Assembly: GCA_029432795.1 (NCBI GenBank)
Contig: JARNMJ010000007.1
Coordinates: forward strand, 55,124 to 119,123
DNA from: Pontiellaceae bacterium B12219
GTDB lineage: Bacteria > Verrucomicrobiota > Kiritimatiellia > Kiritimatiellales > Pontiellaceae
Direction of reading: 5' to 3'
Length of the DNA: 64,000 bases
In this document: positions 17,661 through 25,968 of the stretch, piece by piece
How positions within the stretch are numbered: position 1 is the first letter of the stretch
Layout: every line of letters begins with the position of its first letter
Notes under the pieces: generated by a model
Seen by the model: the letters and a program-made list of their open reading frames with translations, nothing else
Told to the model about the DNA's origin: nothing
Database searches by the model: none
Program-made: the position numbers and the translations under genes

Positions 17661-18119
17661 ATGCAGAATAAAAAAGTTAACGGGCGCCGTGAAACGCGCG
17701 AATGGATTGTTCAGTTTCTGTTTCAGCTTGATTTTAATCCGGAGCCGATCGACATCGCCCTGCAGGATTTCTGGGAAGAAAAAACACCAACGGCTCGCGA
17801 GAAAGGCTATGCCGAGGAAATCATTAAAGGGGTGGTGCAGCATAAGCAGGAGCTCGATGAAAAGCTTTCTCAATATGCGAATCGGTGGAACTCCGATCGG
17901 ATGGGGGCAGTCGACCGTACCGTAATGCGCGTCGCCCTTTTTGAAATGCTCTATCGCGAAGATATTCCGCCGGTGGTTTCCATTAACGAAGCGGTTCACT
18001 TTGCGAAGGACTTCAGCAGTTTTCAGTCCGGTCGTTTTGTAAATGGAGTGCTCGACCGCATCCGTAAAGAGATCGACCGTCCGGCCCGCACGACCTATAA
18101 GCCCAAGGGAGGCCAATAA
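17661..18119 (+). CDS. nusB: Transcription antitermination factor NusB
   Basis: 152 residues, all-helical NusB fold: RRETREWIVQFLFQLDF at the N-terminus, the acidic middle, and the C-terminal NEAVHFAKDFSSFQSGRFVNGVLD motif region. NusB binds boxA RNA with NusE (S10) in rRNA antitermination. The coupling to ribH is common in bacteria. It starts 2 bp after ribH and its TAA overlaps the ftsY ATG by one base, so ribH, nusB and ftsY are translated as a unit. Confidence 0.92.
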   Translation: MQNKKVNGRRETREWIVQFLFQLDFNPEPIDIALQDFWEEKTPTAREKGYAEEIIKGVVQHKQELDEKLSQYANRWNSDRMGAVDRTVMRVALFEMLYREDIPPVVSINEAVHFAKDFSSFQSGRFVNGVLDRIRKEIDRPARTTYKPKGGQ

Positions 18120-19003
18120 TGGCGGGCTGGCTGGGTGCATTGAAGAAAACCCGGAACATTCTCGGTAAGGTCTTTTCTTCGAACTCCAACCTCGAAGAAC
18201 TTGATATTGAAGAGATCGAAGAGCTTCTGCTTCGCTCCGATGTGCCGGCCCGGCTGACGATGGAGATTGTCGACGCGTTGGAGTCGCCGTTCAAAAAAGG
18301 CACCCGTCGGGAACGACTCACTGAAATTCTGATGAAAGAACTTGGTGAGACACCCGATTTTAACTGGCCATCCGAAAATAAACCTTACGTCATCCTGCTG
18401 CTTGGCATCAACGGGTCCGGCAAAACCACCACTGCCGCCAAGTTGGCAAAAAAGGCGTTGGGGGCCGGACTCAAACCGATGCTCTGTGGATCCGATACCT
18501 TCCGGGCCGCCGGTTCTTCACAGTTAAAACTCTGGAGCGAGCGTATTGGCTGCGATTTTGTCGGCGGCGAAATGGGCCACGATGCGGCCGGCGTTGCATT
18601 CAATGCCGTTGAGTCGGCCATCGAAAAGAAATGTGATGTCATACTCGTTGATACCGCCGGGCGCATGCACACCAAAACGCCCTTAATGGACGAGCTTCCG
18701 AAAATGTGCCGCTCCATGAATAAACGCCGAGCCGGCTCACCGGATGCTGTATGGATGGTACTCGATGCCTCGCTTGGTCAGAATGCGGTCATTCAGGCGA
18801 AACAATTTAACGAAGTGGTTCCGCTCACAGGAATTGTCGTCACGAAACTCGACGGGTCCTCCAAAGCGGGATTTCTGTTCTCGGTTCGGACCGAACTGAA
18901 TGTTCCCATCCTCTTCACGGGGCTAGGTGAAGGCGAAGACGATCTCGTTCCCTTCAATCCCACGGAATTTGTGAACGCCCTTTTTGATGAAGAGAGTATG
19001 TAG
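18119..19003 (+). CDS. ftsY: Signal recognition particle receptor FtsY
   Basis: 294 residues, consisting almost only of the NG GTPase domain; the acidic A domain of E. coli FtsY is absent, as in many bacteria. G1 is GINGSGKTTTAAKLA (~98-112), followed by DTFRAAGSSQL, DTAGRMHTKTPLMDEL, TKLDGSSKAG and GLGEGEDDLVPF. It docks ribosome-SRP complexes at the membrane for co-translational insertion. Overlaps nusB by one base (TAATG). A repeat of 53 bp follows immediately. Confidence 0.95.
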   Translation: MAGWLGALKKTRNILGKVFSSNSNLEELDIEEIEELLLRSDVPARLTMEIVDALESPFKKGTRRERLTEILMKELGETPDFNWPSENKPYVILLLGINGSGKTTTAAKLAKKALGAGLKPMLCGSDTFRAAGSSQLKLWSERIGCDFVGGEMGHDAAGVAFNAVESAIEKKCDVILVDTAGRMHTKTPLMDELPKMCRSMNKRRAGSPDAVWMVLDASLGQNAVIQAKQFNEVVPLTGIVVTKLDGSSKAGFLFSVRTELNVPILFTGLGEGEDDLVPFNPTEFVNALFDEESM

Positions 19004-19056
19004 TTCCGCCTTTAGGCGGTCATCTTGGTAAGCCGCCTGAAGGCGCTACTACGAAC
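19004..19056. repeat. GC-rich inverted repeat after ftsY
   Basis: TCCGCCTTTAGGCGG is itself a hairpin, and the following AGCCGCCTGAAGGCGCTACTAC is complementary to the whole left side, including the GTAGT at the ftsY stop. It fills the gap up to the ribD start and leaves no clear ribosome-binding site for ribD. Confidence 0.7.
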
Positions 19057-19061
19057 TTTTT

Positions 19062-20078
19062 ATGACTAGCGACGAAAAATATATGATGCGGGCGATTGAG
19101 CTGGCGAAGCTGGGCGAGGGGCTGACGCGTCCGAATCCGCCGGTCGGTGCGGTGCTGGTGGTTGAAGATCATATCATTGCTGAAGGCTGGCATAAGAAGG
19201 CGGGTGAAGATCATGCAGAGCGCGATTGTCTGAAAAAGATTCCGCCGATGCCGGTGAACCTGAAAAACGCGACACTTTACGTGACGCTCGAACCCTGCTC
19301 AACACATGGCCGTACGCCGCCGTGTACCGACATTATTCTGGAAAAAGGCATCGGACGTGTGGTGGTTTCGGTGGTGGACCTGAATCCGGCCCATGCCGGA
19401 CGCGGACTCAAACTGCTGGAAGATGCCGGCGTTGAAGTGGTTTCCGGTATTTGCGAATCCGAAGGTCGCGAGCTGATTGCGCCCTTTGAAAAATTTATTA
19501 CCACCGGCGTGCCCTACGTTACACTCAAGCTCGCCTCCACACTGGATGGAAAAATTGCGGATTCCCAGAGTAATTCAAAATGGATTACGGGACCGGAAGC
19601 CCGCGAACGGGTGCAGGAAATGCGCCGCCGTTCGGATGCGATTATGGTGGGAGCGGGAACCGTTCGTGCGGATAATCCCTCGCTGCTGCCGCGACCTTCC
19701 AATGATCGGAAACCCTTTCGGGTGATCGTTGGCACGGATATTCCTGAAGATTCCAGGGTTCGGACCGATGAAGCGGCGGATCAGACCTTAATCCGTAGCG
19801 GTGATTTGACGGAAATTCTGAAGGAGCTGGCTGAAAAGTATGGCATCATGCACGTGTTCTGCGAGGGGGGCGGTCAATTGGCTGCCGGACTGATTGAAGC
19901 GGGACTCGTGGATGAGTTCGCCTTCTTTTTTGCCCCGAAACTGATGGGTGCCGACGGGCTGCCAAACTTTGGAAAAACCGGCGGACTGATTGCCGACGTG
20001 AAAGAGTTGAAGTTTAAGTCTGTTGAGCAGGTCGGGGATGATGTTCTTTTACGTGCTGTTTTCAGGCAGACGTTGTAA
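19062..20078 (+). CDS. ribD: Bifunctional diaminohydroxyphosphoribosylaminopyrimidine deaminase / 5-amino-6-(5-phosphoribosylamino)uracil reductase
   Basis: 338 residues. The deaminase half (~1-150) has the zinc site HAERDC with the EPCSTHGRTPPC motif; the reductase half (~155-335) has TLKLASTLDGKIA, MVGAGTVRADNPSL and EGGGQLAAGL. It performs steps two and three of riboflavin synthesis. It is slightly shorter than the usual ~360 residues. The ATG at 19062 has no clear Shine-Dalgarno because the upstream 53 bp is an inverted repeat; an alternative ATG at 19083 has none either. A heptamer array separates it from ribE. Confidence 0.94.
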   Translation: MTSDEKYMMRAIELAKLGEGLTRPNPPVGAVLVVEDHIIAEGWHKKAGEDHAERDCLKKIPPMPVNLKNATLYVTLEPCSTHGRTPPCTDIILEKGIGRVVVSVVDLNPAHAGRGLKLLEDAGVEVVSGICESEGRELIAPFEKFITTGVPYVTLKLASTLDGKIADSQSNSKWITGPEARERVQEMRRRSDAIMVGAGTVRADNPSLLPRPSNDRKPFRVIVGTDIPEDSRVRTDEAADQTLIRSGDLTEILKELAEKYGIMHVFCEGGGQLAAGLIEAGLVDEFAFFFAPKLMGADGLPNFGKTGGLIADVKELKFKSVEQVGDDVLLRAVFRQTL

Positions 20079-20084
20079 ATACTA

Positions 20085-20171
20085 CGTACTGCGTATTGAC
20101 TGCTCTGCAGAAGTGAATTTTCCATAGCTACGCAATACGCAATACGCAATACGCAATACGCAATACGCAAT
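20085..20171. repeat. Heptamer tandem repeat (tacgcaa unit) with inverted left arm
   Basis: From ~20134 the unit TACGCAA is repeated about five and a half times without error. At 20085-20098 two units of the inverted type (gtactgc, gtattga) precede a non-repetitive spacer. It lies between ribD and ribE. The perfect copies suggest recent expansion by slippage. Confidence 0.9.
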
Positions 20172-20192
20172 CGATAAAGGAAAGGATAAATT

Positions 20193-20822
20193 ATGTTCAC
20201 AGGCATTGTGCAGCGACTTGGAAATATTATTGATATTAAAATGGATGGTACCGCCGGGCGTATCACGATGGTCCCGAATCGGCCGTTTGATAAACCGATT
20301 GCACTGGGCGACAGCATTGCGGTGAATGGAACGTGTCTGACCATTGCGGCGATGGAAGGGGAGCAACTGATGTTTGATGTGCTGGGAGAAACGTTTGATA
20401 AGACGAATCTCGGCGATAAGAAACCCGGCGATATTGTGAATCTGGAACAGGCTCTTGCGCTGGGTGATACGCTGGGCGGACATATTGTGACCGGCCACGT
20501 GGACAACACCGGAACCGTTGCGAAGGTCGAACAGGTTGGACGCGACTGGAAATTCACAATCGAAACTTCGCGGGATATGCAGATGCTGATGGTTTATAAA
20601 GGCTCCATTGCCATCGACGGTATTTCGCTGACGGTGGCGGAGCTGACGGACAACGGCTTTGTTGTGCACATTATTCCGCACACCATTCAGGAAACCGACA
20701 TGTCGGAATTTGTCGTTGGTACGAAAGTGAATCTCGAAGCGGACATTCTCGGAAAGCACGTTCAGCGCATACTTGAATTCGGTGGCGGACAGGACTATCG
20801 CCTGAATCTGGCAGGGAAATAA
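20193..20822 (+). CDS. ribE: Riboflavin synthase alpha chain
   Basis: 209 residues with the start signature MFTGIVQRLG and two lumazine-binding repeats: one with LGDSIAVNGTCLTI (~35-48) and a second with KGSIAIDGISLTVAEL (~135-150). It dismutates two molecules of dimethylribityllumazine to riboflavin. The GHIVTGHVDNTG linker is present. RBS AAAGGAAAGG. It completes the set ribBA, ribH, ribD, ribE, so the pathway is whole here apart from the pyrimidine phosphatase. The stop overlaps the next start by one base. Confidence 0.95.
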   Translation: MFTGIVQRLGNIIDIKMDGTAGRITMVPNRPFDKPIALGDSIAVNGTCLTIAAMEGEQLMFDVLGETFDKTNLGDKKPGDIVNLEQALALGDTLGGHIVTGHVDNTGTVAKVEQVGRDWKFTIETSRDMQMLMVYKGSIAIDGISLTVAELTDNGFVVHIIPHTIQETDMSEFVVGTKVNLEADILGKHVQRILEFGGGQDYRLNLAGK

Positions 20823-21553
20823 TGCAGTTTTTAAGAGTCAGTCTGGTATTGGTATTTCTGCTCTGTGGTTTTCTTGAAGCCGCTCAGGATAAGAAAATAT
20901 TTTTAGTAATCGACGATGCTGGACTGGCGCTGAGTGAAACGCAGCAGTTTCTGGATATTCCGGTTCCAATGACGATTGCAGTGCTGCCGCATCAAAAGCA
21001 GACCAAAGAGGTTTGCATTGCGATCGGCCGTGATCCGCAGAAGGAAATCATTCTGCATCAGCCGATGGAGGCCTATAACACCGAGAAAAATCCGGGTAAA
21101 GGCGCCATTTATAACACGGCCACCCCTTCCGATGTTCGGAAAACTCTGGATAGCAATCTGCGGTCGGTCCGGGGGGCTGTGGGGATTAATAACCATATGG
21201 GCTCGCGGGTGACCGAAAATCAGGAGCTGATTCGGGAAGTCCTGCGTTTCTGCAAAGCGCACGATCTGTTTTTTCTGGACAGTAAAACGGCCTATAATTC
21301 TCAGGTTCCGCGTGTTGCCAAACAGGAAGGAATGCATATTGAGGAGCGGCATGTGTTTCTGGATATTAATCACAACCGCGACTACATCCGGATGATGTGG
21401 AGCAATGCCGTGGGCAAGGCCCGGGAGAACGGTTATGTGATTGTGATCGGCCACATCTGGAGTAAAGAGAGTGCTTTGGCTATTCGGGACAGTTATGAAA
21501 CGTTGCTGAATCAGGGCTACACCTTCCATAAAATCTCGGAGCTTTACGAATGA
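20822..21553 (+). CDS. Divergent polysaccharide deacetylase family protein (YibQ-like)
   Basis: 243 residues. A signal peptide (~1-20, LVLVFLLCGFLEAA) precedes a divergent polysaccharide deacetylase fold: FLVIDDAGLAL (~27-37), the central HQPMEAY and NNHMGSRVT stretches, FFLDSKT and VIVIGHIW near the end. The family acts in the periplasm and is often found near envelope or cell-division genes; its substrate is not established. It overlaps ribE by one base and the following SDR gene by four, so it is co-transcribed with them. Confidence 0.8.
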   Translation: MQFLRVSLVLVFLLCGFLEAAQDKKIFLVIDDAGLALSETQQFLDIPVPMTIAVLPHQKQTKEVCIAIGRDPQKEIILHQPMEAYNTEKNPGKGAIYNTATPSDVRKTLDSNLRSVRGAVGINNHMGSRVTENQELIREVLRFCKAHDLFFLDSKTAYNSQVPRVAKQEGMHIEERHVFLDINHNRDYIRMMWSNAVGKARENGYVIVIGHIWSKESALAIRDSYETLLNQGYTFHKISELYE

Positions 21554-22413
21554 AGTTTCCAAAGGTTGGAAATAAAACGGTGCTGATTACGGGCTGCTCG
21601 TCCGGAATTGGGCGGGCTGCGGCGGAGCAGTTGCGTTCCCGGGGGTGGACGGTGTTTGCAACGTCGCGGAAAACGGAGGATCTCCAGGCATTGGAAGAGG
21701 CGGGGTTCAAAGCTGTTTCGTTGGATGTTACCTCCAGTTCTTCCATTGAACTTGCCGTTGAACAGGTATTGGATGCGACTGAAGGAAAAATCGGAGCGGT
21801 GGTGAATAATGCCGGATTCGGTATGCCCGGAGCCATTCAGGATCTTTCGCGCGATGCTATGCGTCAGCAATTTGAAGTGAATGTTTTCGGTTTGCAGGAA
21901 TTGACCAATCGGCTGATTCCGGTTTTCCGGAAACAGGGCTATGGCCGGATTGTGAATATCAGTTCTGTGGTGGGGCGTTTAGCGCTCCCGTTTATGGGCA
22001 TTTATTCCGCTTCCAAATTTGCTTTGGAAGCCATCAGCGATGCCCAGCGTGTTGAACTTTCTCCGGATTCCATTTCCGTTTCATTGGTGGAACCGGGACC
22101 GATTCGTACCCGGTTTTCAACTAATTGCGCGGGCAGGGGAGAGGATCTGCTGAATGTTGATGAGTCAAAATTCAGCGGTGCGTATAAACAGTATTTTGAG
22201 AAACGCCGCAACGGCGGCATGTCGGAAGATCGTTTTCGTCTTCCTCCGGAAGCGGTGGCGGAAAAAATAATCCATGCACTGGAATCATCCAGTCCGAAGA
22301 TTCGCTACAAAGTGACGCTTCCGGCGTATGCCGGTGACTGGGCTGCACGTTTTCTCCCGGCGGCTCTGATTGATCGGATGATGATCGGTCATGTGAAAAA
22401 ACGTTTCGGCTAA
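21550..22413 (+). CDS. Short-chain dehydrogenase/reductase of unknown substrate
   Basis: 287 residues, classical SDR: TGCSSGIG (~15-22), NNAGFGMPG (~88-96), NISSVVG with catalytic Ser, and YSASK with Tyr and Lys (~154-158). An Arg and Lys after strand 2 (FATSRK) suggest NADP(H). The C-terminal third (KYTLPAYAGDW-like end, FLPAALIDRMM) resembles oxidoreductases acting on lipids or steroids, but the substrate cannot be named. The start overlaps the deacetylase stop by 4 bp. Codons 3-8 (FPKVGN) come from an exact palindrome copy, so the extreme N-terminus is unlike homologues. Confidence 0.8.
   Translation: MKFPKVGNKTVLITGCSSGIGRAAAEQLRSRGWTVFATSRKTEDLQALEEAGFKAVSLDVTSSSSIELAVEQVLDATEGKIGAVVNNAGFGMPGAIQDLSRDAMRQQFEVNVFGLQELTNRLIPVFRKQGYGRIVNISSVVGRLALPFMGIYSASKFALEAISDAQRVELSPDSISVSLVEPGPIRTRFSTNCAGRGEDLLNVDESKFSGAYKQYFEKRRNGGMSEDRFRLPPEAVAEKIIHALESSSPKIRYKVTLPAYAGDWAARFLPAALIDRMMIGHVKKRFG
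21556..21572. repeat. 17-bp palindrome, exact copy, at the SDR start
   Basis: TTTCCAA-AGG-TTGGAAA, beginning at codon 3; gives F-P-K-V-G-N. Confidence 0.85.
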
Positions 22414-22439
22414 GGTGCGCAATTTTAATGGAGGTTTTC

Positions 22440-23009
22440 ATGAATCGGTATTCGTTTTTATGTCTGGCGTCAGCTGCTGTGCTGACTGGATGCTCATCCG
22501 TTTCCACTACGCGCGATTTTGATGAGTCGTTTAACTTTTCAACCCTTAAAACCTTTGCCTGGCAGCACGGGTCGCAACCCCTGACGGGAAACCCGAAAAT
22601 CGACAATGATCTGAACGACAAACGGATTCGAGACGCCGTTGAAACCAATCTGCGGGCGAAGGGATTTGTTAAAGTTGATAAGGCGGAAGCCGATTGCCGG
22701 GTGGCGTATTTTATGAATTTTCAGCAACGTATCGATGGTAGCGGAAGTACCATCAGTTTCGGCCTCGGAACGGGATCGGTGGGCCGGGCCGGCGGTGTGG
22801 GGTGGAGTAGCGGGAACACGATTTCTGATTATGAAGAAGCACAACTGATAATCGATATTATCAATCCGGCTGACAACGAGATGATTTGGCGGGGACAGGG
22901 CGAGCGCAGAGCATACAGCAGCTCAAACCCCGAAAAGATTACCGATGCCGTGAATGATGCCGTTACCCGGATTCTTAAAAAATTCCCGCCGAAGCAGAAA
23001 GCACACTAA
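22440..23009 (+). CDS. DUF4136 lipoprotein
   Basis: 189 residues from the ATG at 22440, which has GGAGG six bases upstream; the ATG at 22428 lacks one. A lipoprotein signal ends in the lipobox VLTGC (Cys ~18). The mature part has the DUF4136 pattern: FSTLKTFAWQ early, IRDAVETNLRAKGF, a DCRVAYFM segment, a Gly-rich stretch (SFGLGTGSVGRAGGVGW), then LIIDIINPADNEMIWRGQGER. Function unknown; probably periplasmic, attached to a membrane by lipid. Converges with the TPR gene, sharing the last 4 bp. Confidence 0.8.
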   Translation: MNRYSFLCLASAAVLTGCSSVSTTRDFDESFNFSTLKTFAWQHGSQPLTGNPKIDNDLNDKRIRDAVETNLRAKGFVKVDKAEADCRVAYFMNFQQRIDGSGSTISFGLGTGSVGRAGGVGWSSGNTISDYEEAQLIIDIINPADNEMIWRGQGERRAYSSSNPEKITDAVNDAVTRILKKFPPKQKAH

Positions 23010-24175
23010 AGCTTCCGGCTGTCAGAAATATATTTTTTCATCTGGTTGCCGCGGGTGGGATCCGTTTTCGAAAGTTCGCTGGCCTCGCGGTCGGCATCGT
23101 TCCATTTTTTCAGCTTGGCATAGGACAGCGAAAGCATGTATCGCGCATCTGAAAACGAGGGATCGATATTGAGGGCGCTGTTGCAGGCGTTAGCCGCATC
23201 GGTGTAGTTCCCCTCGGCATAAAAGGCCAGGCCCATATTGTAATAGGCGGTTTTAAGCGTGGGGTCTTCCATCAATGCTTTTCGGTATTCTTCAACCGCT
23301 TCTTTATATTTCTGAGCAGCGTGCATGCTTGCACCGGCCTTCATATAGCGTGCGGCGGCGAGAGGGTCGGATTTGCGGATGGCAGAACCGGAGCTCCCTC
23401 CACCTGTTGTAGGGGCAGTGCCGCCTAGGCGTGTAATGGCCTGTTTGGCCTGCAGAGAGTGGCTTCCGTTTTCACCTGCCAGCTGGAGGTATTGATTATA
23501 CCAGTCCATGGCGGCGCTGCTGTTTTTCAACCATTGGTCGTAAATAGCCCCGAGATTATAGGCCGCGGGGGCATATTCCGGAAAGGCCGCGAGGATTTGC
23601 TCAAGACGTTTAATGGATTGCTGACTGTTTTTGGACTGATGAAGTTCTGCCAGAGCCAGAGCATTCTGTGCTGCCGGGTTACCGGGATTGATGTTGGCGG
23701 CTTTGCTCAATTCCCGGGTTGCTCCGGTCCAGTTTCTTTTGCGCAGTTCAATCAGACCCAGCACCGCAATGGCGGTTTCGTTGTCGGGGTCTTCGCCCAG
23801 CACGTTGTTCAGTGCAAATTCAGCTTCATCGCTCCGTCCGGCCTGAAACAGGGCAAGACCCAGATTGAGGTTCGCGCCGGAGATCTGTTCAGAAAGGTTG
23901 GCTGATTGGCTGAAAGCTTCAGCTGCGGCCTGTGCTTCTCCTAAATCCCATAAAACGATACCGAGCTGATTGAGCGCCGTTGATTTCTTTGCACTGCCCG
24001 AGATTTTGCGGATCGATTTTTCAAGCAGAGTCCGGGCGCGTACCAGATCGCCGCTATTCAGCGCATCAATGGCTTTGTTGTATTCTTTTTCACCGGATTT
24101 TTCACCGCAACCCACAAACATGATCAGGGTTGCCATAATCGAGGCTGAAATGAGGATGGCTTTTTTCTTCTTCAT
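23006..24175 (-). CDS. TPR-repeat lipoprotein
   Basis: 389 residues. A signal with lipobox MFVGC (Cys ~23) is followed by about eight to nine tetratricopeptide repeats; clear units include YNMGLAFYAEGNYTDAANAC, YNLGAIYDQWLKNSSAAMDW and LGLALFQAGRSDEAEFALN. The centre (~250-275) is a Gly/Ser linker (TTGGGSSGSA). TPR proteins serve as scaffolds; no enzymatic role is seen. The start ATG overlaps the stop of yjbQ by 4 bp, so the two form a minus-strand operon. Confidence 0.85.
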   Translation of the reverse strand: MKKKKAILISASIMATLIMFVGCGEKSGEKEYNKAIDALNSGDLVRARTLLEKSIRKISGSAKKSTALNQLGIVLWDLGEAQAAAEAFSQSANLSEQISGANLNLGLALFQAGRSDEAEFALNNVLGEDPDNETAIAVLGLIELRKRNWTGATRELSKAANINPGNPAAQNALALAELHQSKNSQQSIKRLEQILAAFPEYAPAAYNLGAIYDQWLKNSSAAMDWYNQYLQLAGENGSHSLQAKQAITRLGGTAPTTGGGSSGSAIRKSDPLAAARYMKAGASMHAAQKYKEAVEEYRKALMEDPTLKTAYYNMGLAFYAEGNYTDAANACNSALNIDPSFSDARYMLSLSYAKLKKWNDADREASELSKTDPTRGNQMKKYISDSRKL

Positions 24176-24570
24176 TTGTCTGAAATTCCTTTAATCCACA
24201 CCTCGCGGGTGCGGGGTCCGTCAAATTCGCAAAAATATAAACTCTGCCACGTGCCCAGCTGCAGTGTTCCGTTCGAAACAATCACCTGTGCCGACGAGCC
24301 CATCAGGCTCGCTTTCGCATGAGCAGCCGTATTGCCTTCAAAATGGCGATAGCCTCCGTTCCAGGGAACCATACGATCCAATACCTGTTCCATATCTGTT
24401 GTCACATCCGGATCGGCGTTTTCGTTAATCGTGATTCCGGCCGTGGTATGAGGGACAAAAATGGTTACAATGCCCTCTTTCAATCCCATATTAAGCACAA
24501 CTTCGGCCACGTGGTGGTCGATCTTTAAGAAGTCGGTTCTTGAACGAGTCTGGAGGCTGAATTTTTTCAT
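24172..24570 (-). CDS. yjbQ: YjbQ/UPF0047 family protein
   Basis: 132 residues from the ATG at 24570; longer frames to 24621 would run into the divergent promoter region. Family motifs are VPHTTAGITINENADPDV (~40-57), NTAAHAKASLMGSS and LGTWQSLYFCEFDGPR. Some family members show thiamine-phosphate synthase side activity in E. coli, and a thiC gene lies 5.5 kb away, but they are not adjacent, so no link is claimed. Upstream AAGGTG may serve as the ribosome site. Divergent from the CNNM gene. Confidence 0.85.
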   Translation of the reverse strand: MKKFSLQTRSRTDFLKIDHHVAEVVLNMGLKEGIVTIFVPHTTAGITINENADPDVTTDMEQVLDRMVPWNGGYRHFEGNTAAHAKASLMGSSAQVIVSNGTLQLGTWQSLYFCEFDGPRTREVWIKGISDK

Positions 24571-24614
24571 GAGCTGACACCTTATCCGAACCCTGTGGAT
24601 TTTGAAGCGGAAAG

Positions 24615-24631
24615 TTTCCAAGCATTGGAAA
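24615..24631. repeat. 17-bp palindrome, exact copy, in a divergent intergenic region
   Basis: TTTCCAA-GCA-TTGGAAA, between yjbQ (minus) and the CNNM gene (plus). If the CNNM gene were read from the GTG at 24595 it would encode F-Q-A-L-E-K. Confidence 0.85.
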
Positions 24632-24702
24632 AAAGTCTGCTGAGGCTTCCCAAAAGCCGTTCCGACCGCTTAGAATGCGCGCTTAATTTGAAGGAAAATA
24701 TT

Positions 24703-25968
24703 TTGGGGTTTCTGCTGGAACATTTGATGACCTTTTTGGGGATGGCGCTATTGCTTGGATGCTCCGCGTTCTTTTCCGGGACGGAGACCGCGCTTTTTTC
24801 GCTGACCCGCGAACAGATCAAGTCGCTGAAAGCGGAGGGCCGTAATCTGGAAAAGATGCTGGCTCTGCTGACGGATAACCCTTCCGGGTTACTGGTGGCC
24901 ATTCTTTTCGGCAATCTGGTCGTGAACATTCTCTTTTTCAGCATGAGTGCCGTACTTTCGTTGCGCATCGGGGAGCTTTATGGTGATTGGTGGCAGGCGG
25001 CGATGGGGGTGGTGGTGTTGCTGATGGTGATTCTGACCGGTGAGATTCTGCCGAAAGCCATTGGAATGTCGTGCCCGGAGCGGGTGGTCCGGCTTAATTC
25101 GCTTCCGTTGTGTTATTGGTTCCATTTTCTGGGCCCGGTCCGCATTGTTCTTGAAAAAATCACCCGGCGTATGGAACCGGCTGAGGATCATGATCATCAG
25201 ATTAATTCCAGTGAATTGAAAATGCTGGTAGAGGTTGCTCAGCACGACCCCAGTTTCGGGGCTCAGGAAAAAGCGATTGTAGAGGATATCGTCAGTTTGC
25301 CCGAGATGCGGGTGCGAGAACTGATGGTTCCGCGCGTCAAACAGTTTTTCCGCCGGGCGGATGCGCCGGCCGGTGAGGCCATGATCGAGGCCGCCGAGCA
25401 GGAAGTGGAGCTGATTCCGGTTTATGAGGACGACGAGGATAATATTGTCGGTGTGGTGGAAGTTCGTGATTTGTTTGTGGACGGGAAGGCCGACCGCCCG
25501 GTCGGGACCTTTGCGCATCCGGTAAAATTTGTGCCGGAAACCAAGCGGGCCGATGAGATGCTGCGCGAATTTCTTTCCGAAGGCTGGCGAATGGTGTGCG
25601 TGGTGAACGAATACGGCGGGCTGGCCGGCACCATTTGTCTGGAAGATCTGCTGGAGGAAGTTGTGGGCGAATTCGATGCGCATGAATCGGCCGAGGTTGA
25701 GCAGCTTGGAGAAAATATATATCGCTTGCTGGGCAGTCTGGGCATTCGCGAATGGCGGCATCTGTTTATCGGTTTTGTGCCGGATGGGGTGATGCGAGAT
25801 ATGGCGCTCGATACCATCAGCGGATTGGTGGTTTCGCTTTTGAAACGGTTACCTGTTCCGGGGGATGTTGCCACGATTGGGAATTTACGTTTTACCGTGG
25901 AGCAGGTTCGGTCGAACCGGATTGAAACGGTATTGCTGGAACTCAATGGTAAAGGAGCGGGGGAATGA
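24703..25968 (+). CDS. CNNM/CorC-type transporter-associated membrane protein with CBS domains
   Basis: About 421 residues from a TTG at 24703 preceded by GAAGGAA; the next choice is the ATG at 24727, and the open frame back to 24595 would add an unconserved tail containing the palindrome. The CNNM membrane domain (~1-190) has the typical SAFFSGTETALFSL motif and GEILPKAIG; two CBS domains follow (VRELMVPRV and AHPVKFVPETKRADEML regions) and a C-terminal CorC/HlyC domain with LRFTVEQV. The family is linked to Mg2+/Co2+ efflux. The start overlaps nothing; the stop overlaps the next CNNM gene by 4 bp. Confidence 0.85.
   Translation: MGFLLEHLMTFLGMALLLGCSAFFSGTETALFSLTREQIKSLKAEGRNLEKMLALLTDNPSGLLVAILFGNLVVNILFFSMSAVLSLRIGELYGDWWQAAMGVVVLLMVILTGEILPKAIGMSCPERVVRLNSLPLCYWFHFLGPVRIVLEKITRRMEPAEDHDHQINSSELKMLVEVAQHDPSFGAQEKAIVEDIVSLPEMRVRELMVPRVKQFFRRADAPAGEAMIEAAEQEVELIPVYEDDEDNIVGVVEVRDLFVDGKADRPVGTFAHPVKFVPETKRADEMLREFLSEGWRMVCVVNEYGGLAGTICLEDLLEEVVGEFDAHESAEVEQLGENIYRLLGSLGIREWRHLFIGFVPDGVMRDMALDTISGLVVSLLKRLPVPGDVATIGNLRFTVEQVRSNRIETVLLELNGKGAGE

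Noticed and set aside
20082..20759. A minus-strand frame with a repeated LRIAYCV peptide
   Set aside because: The repeated peptide is the translation of the heptamer array at 20134-20171; the rest is antisense to ribE.
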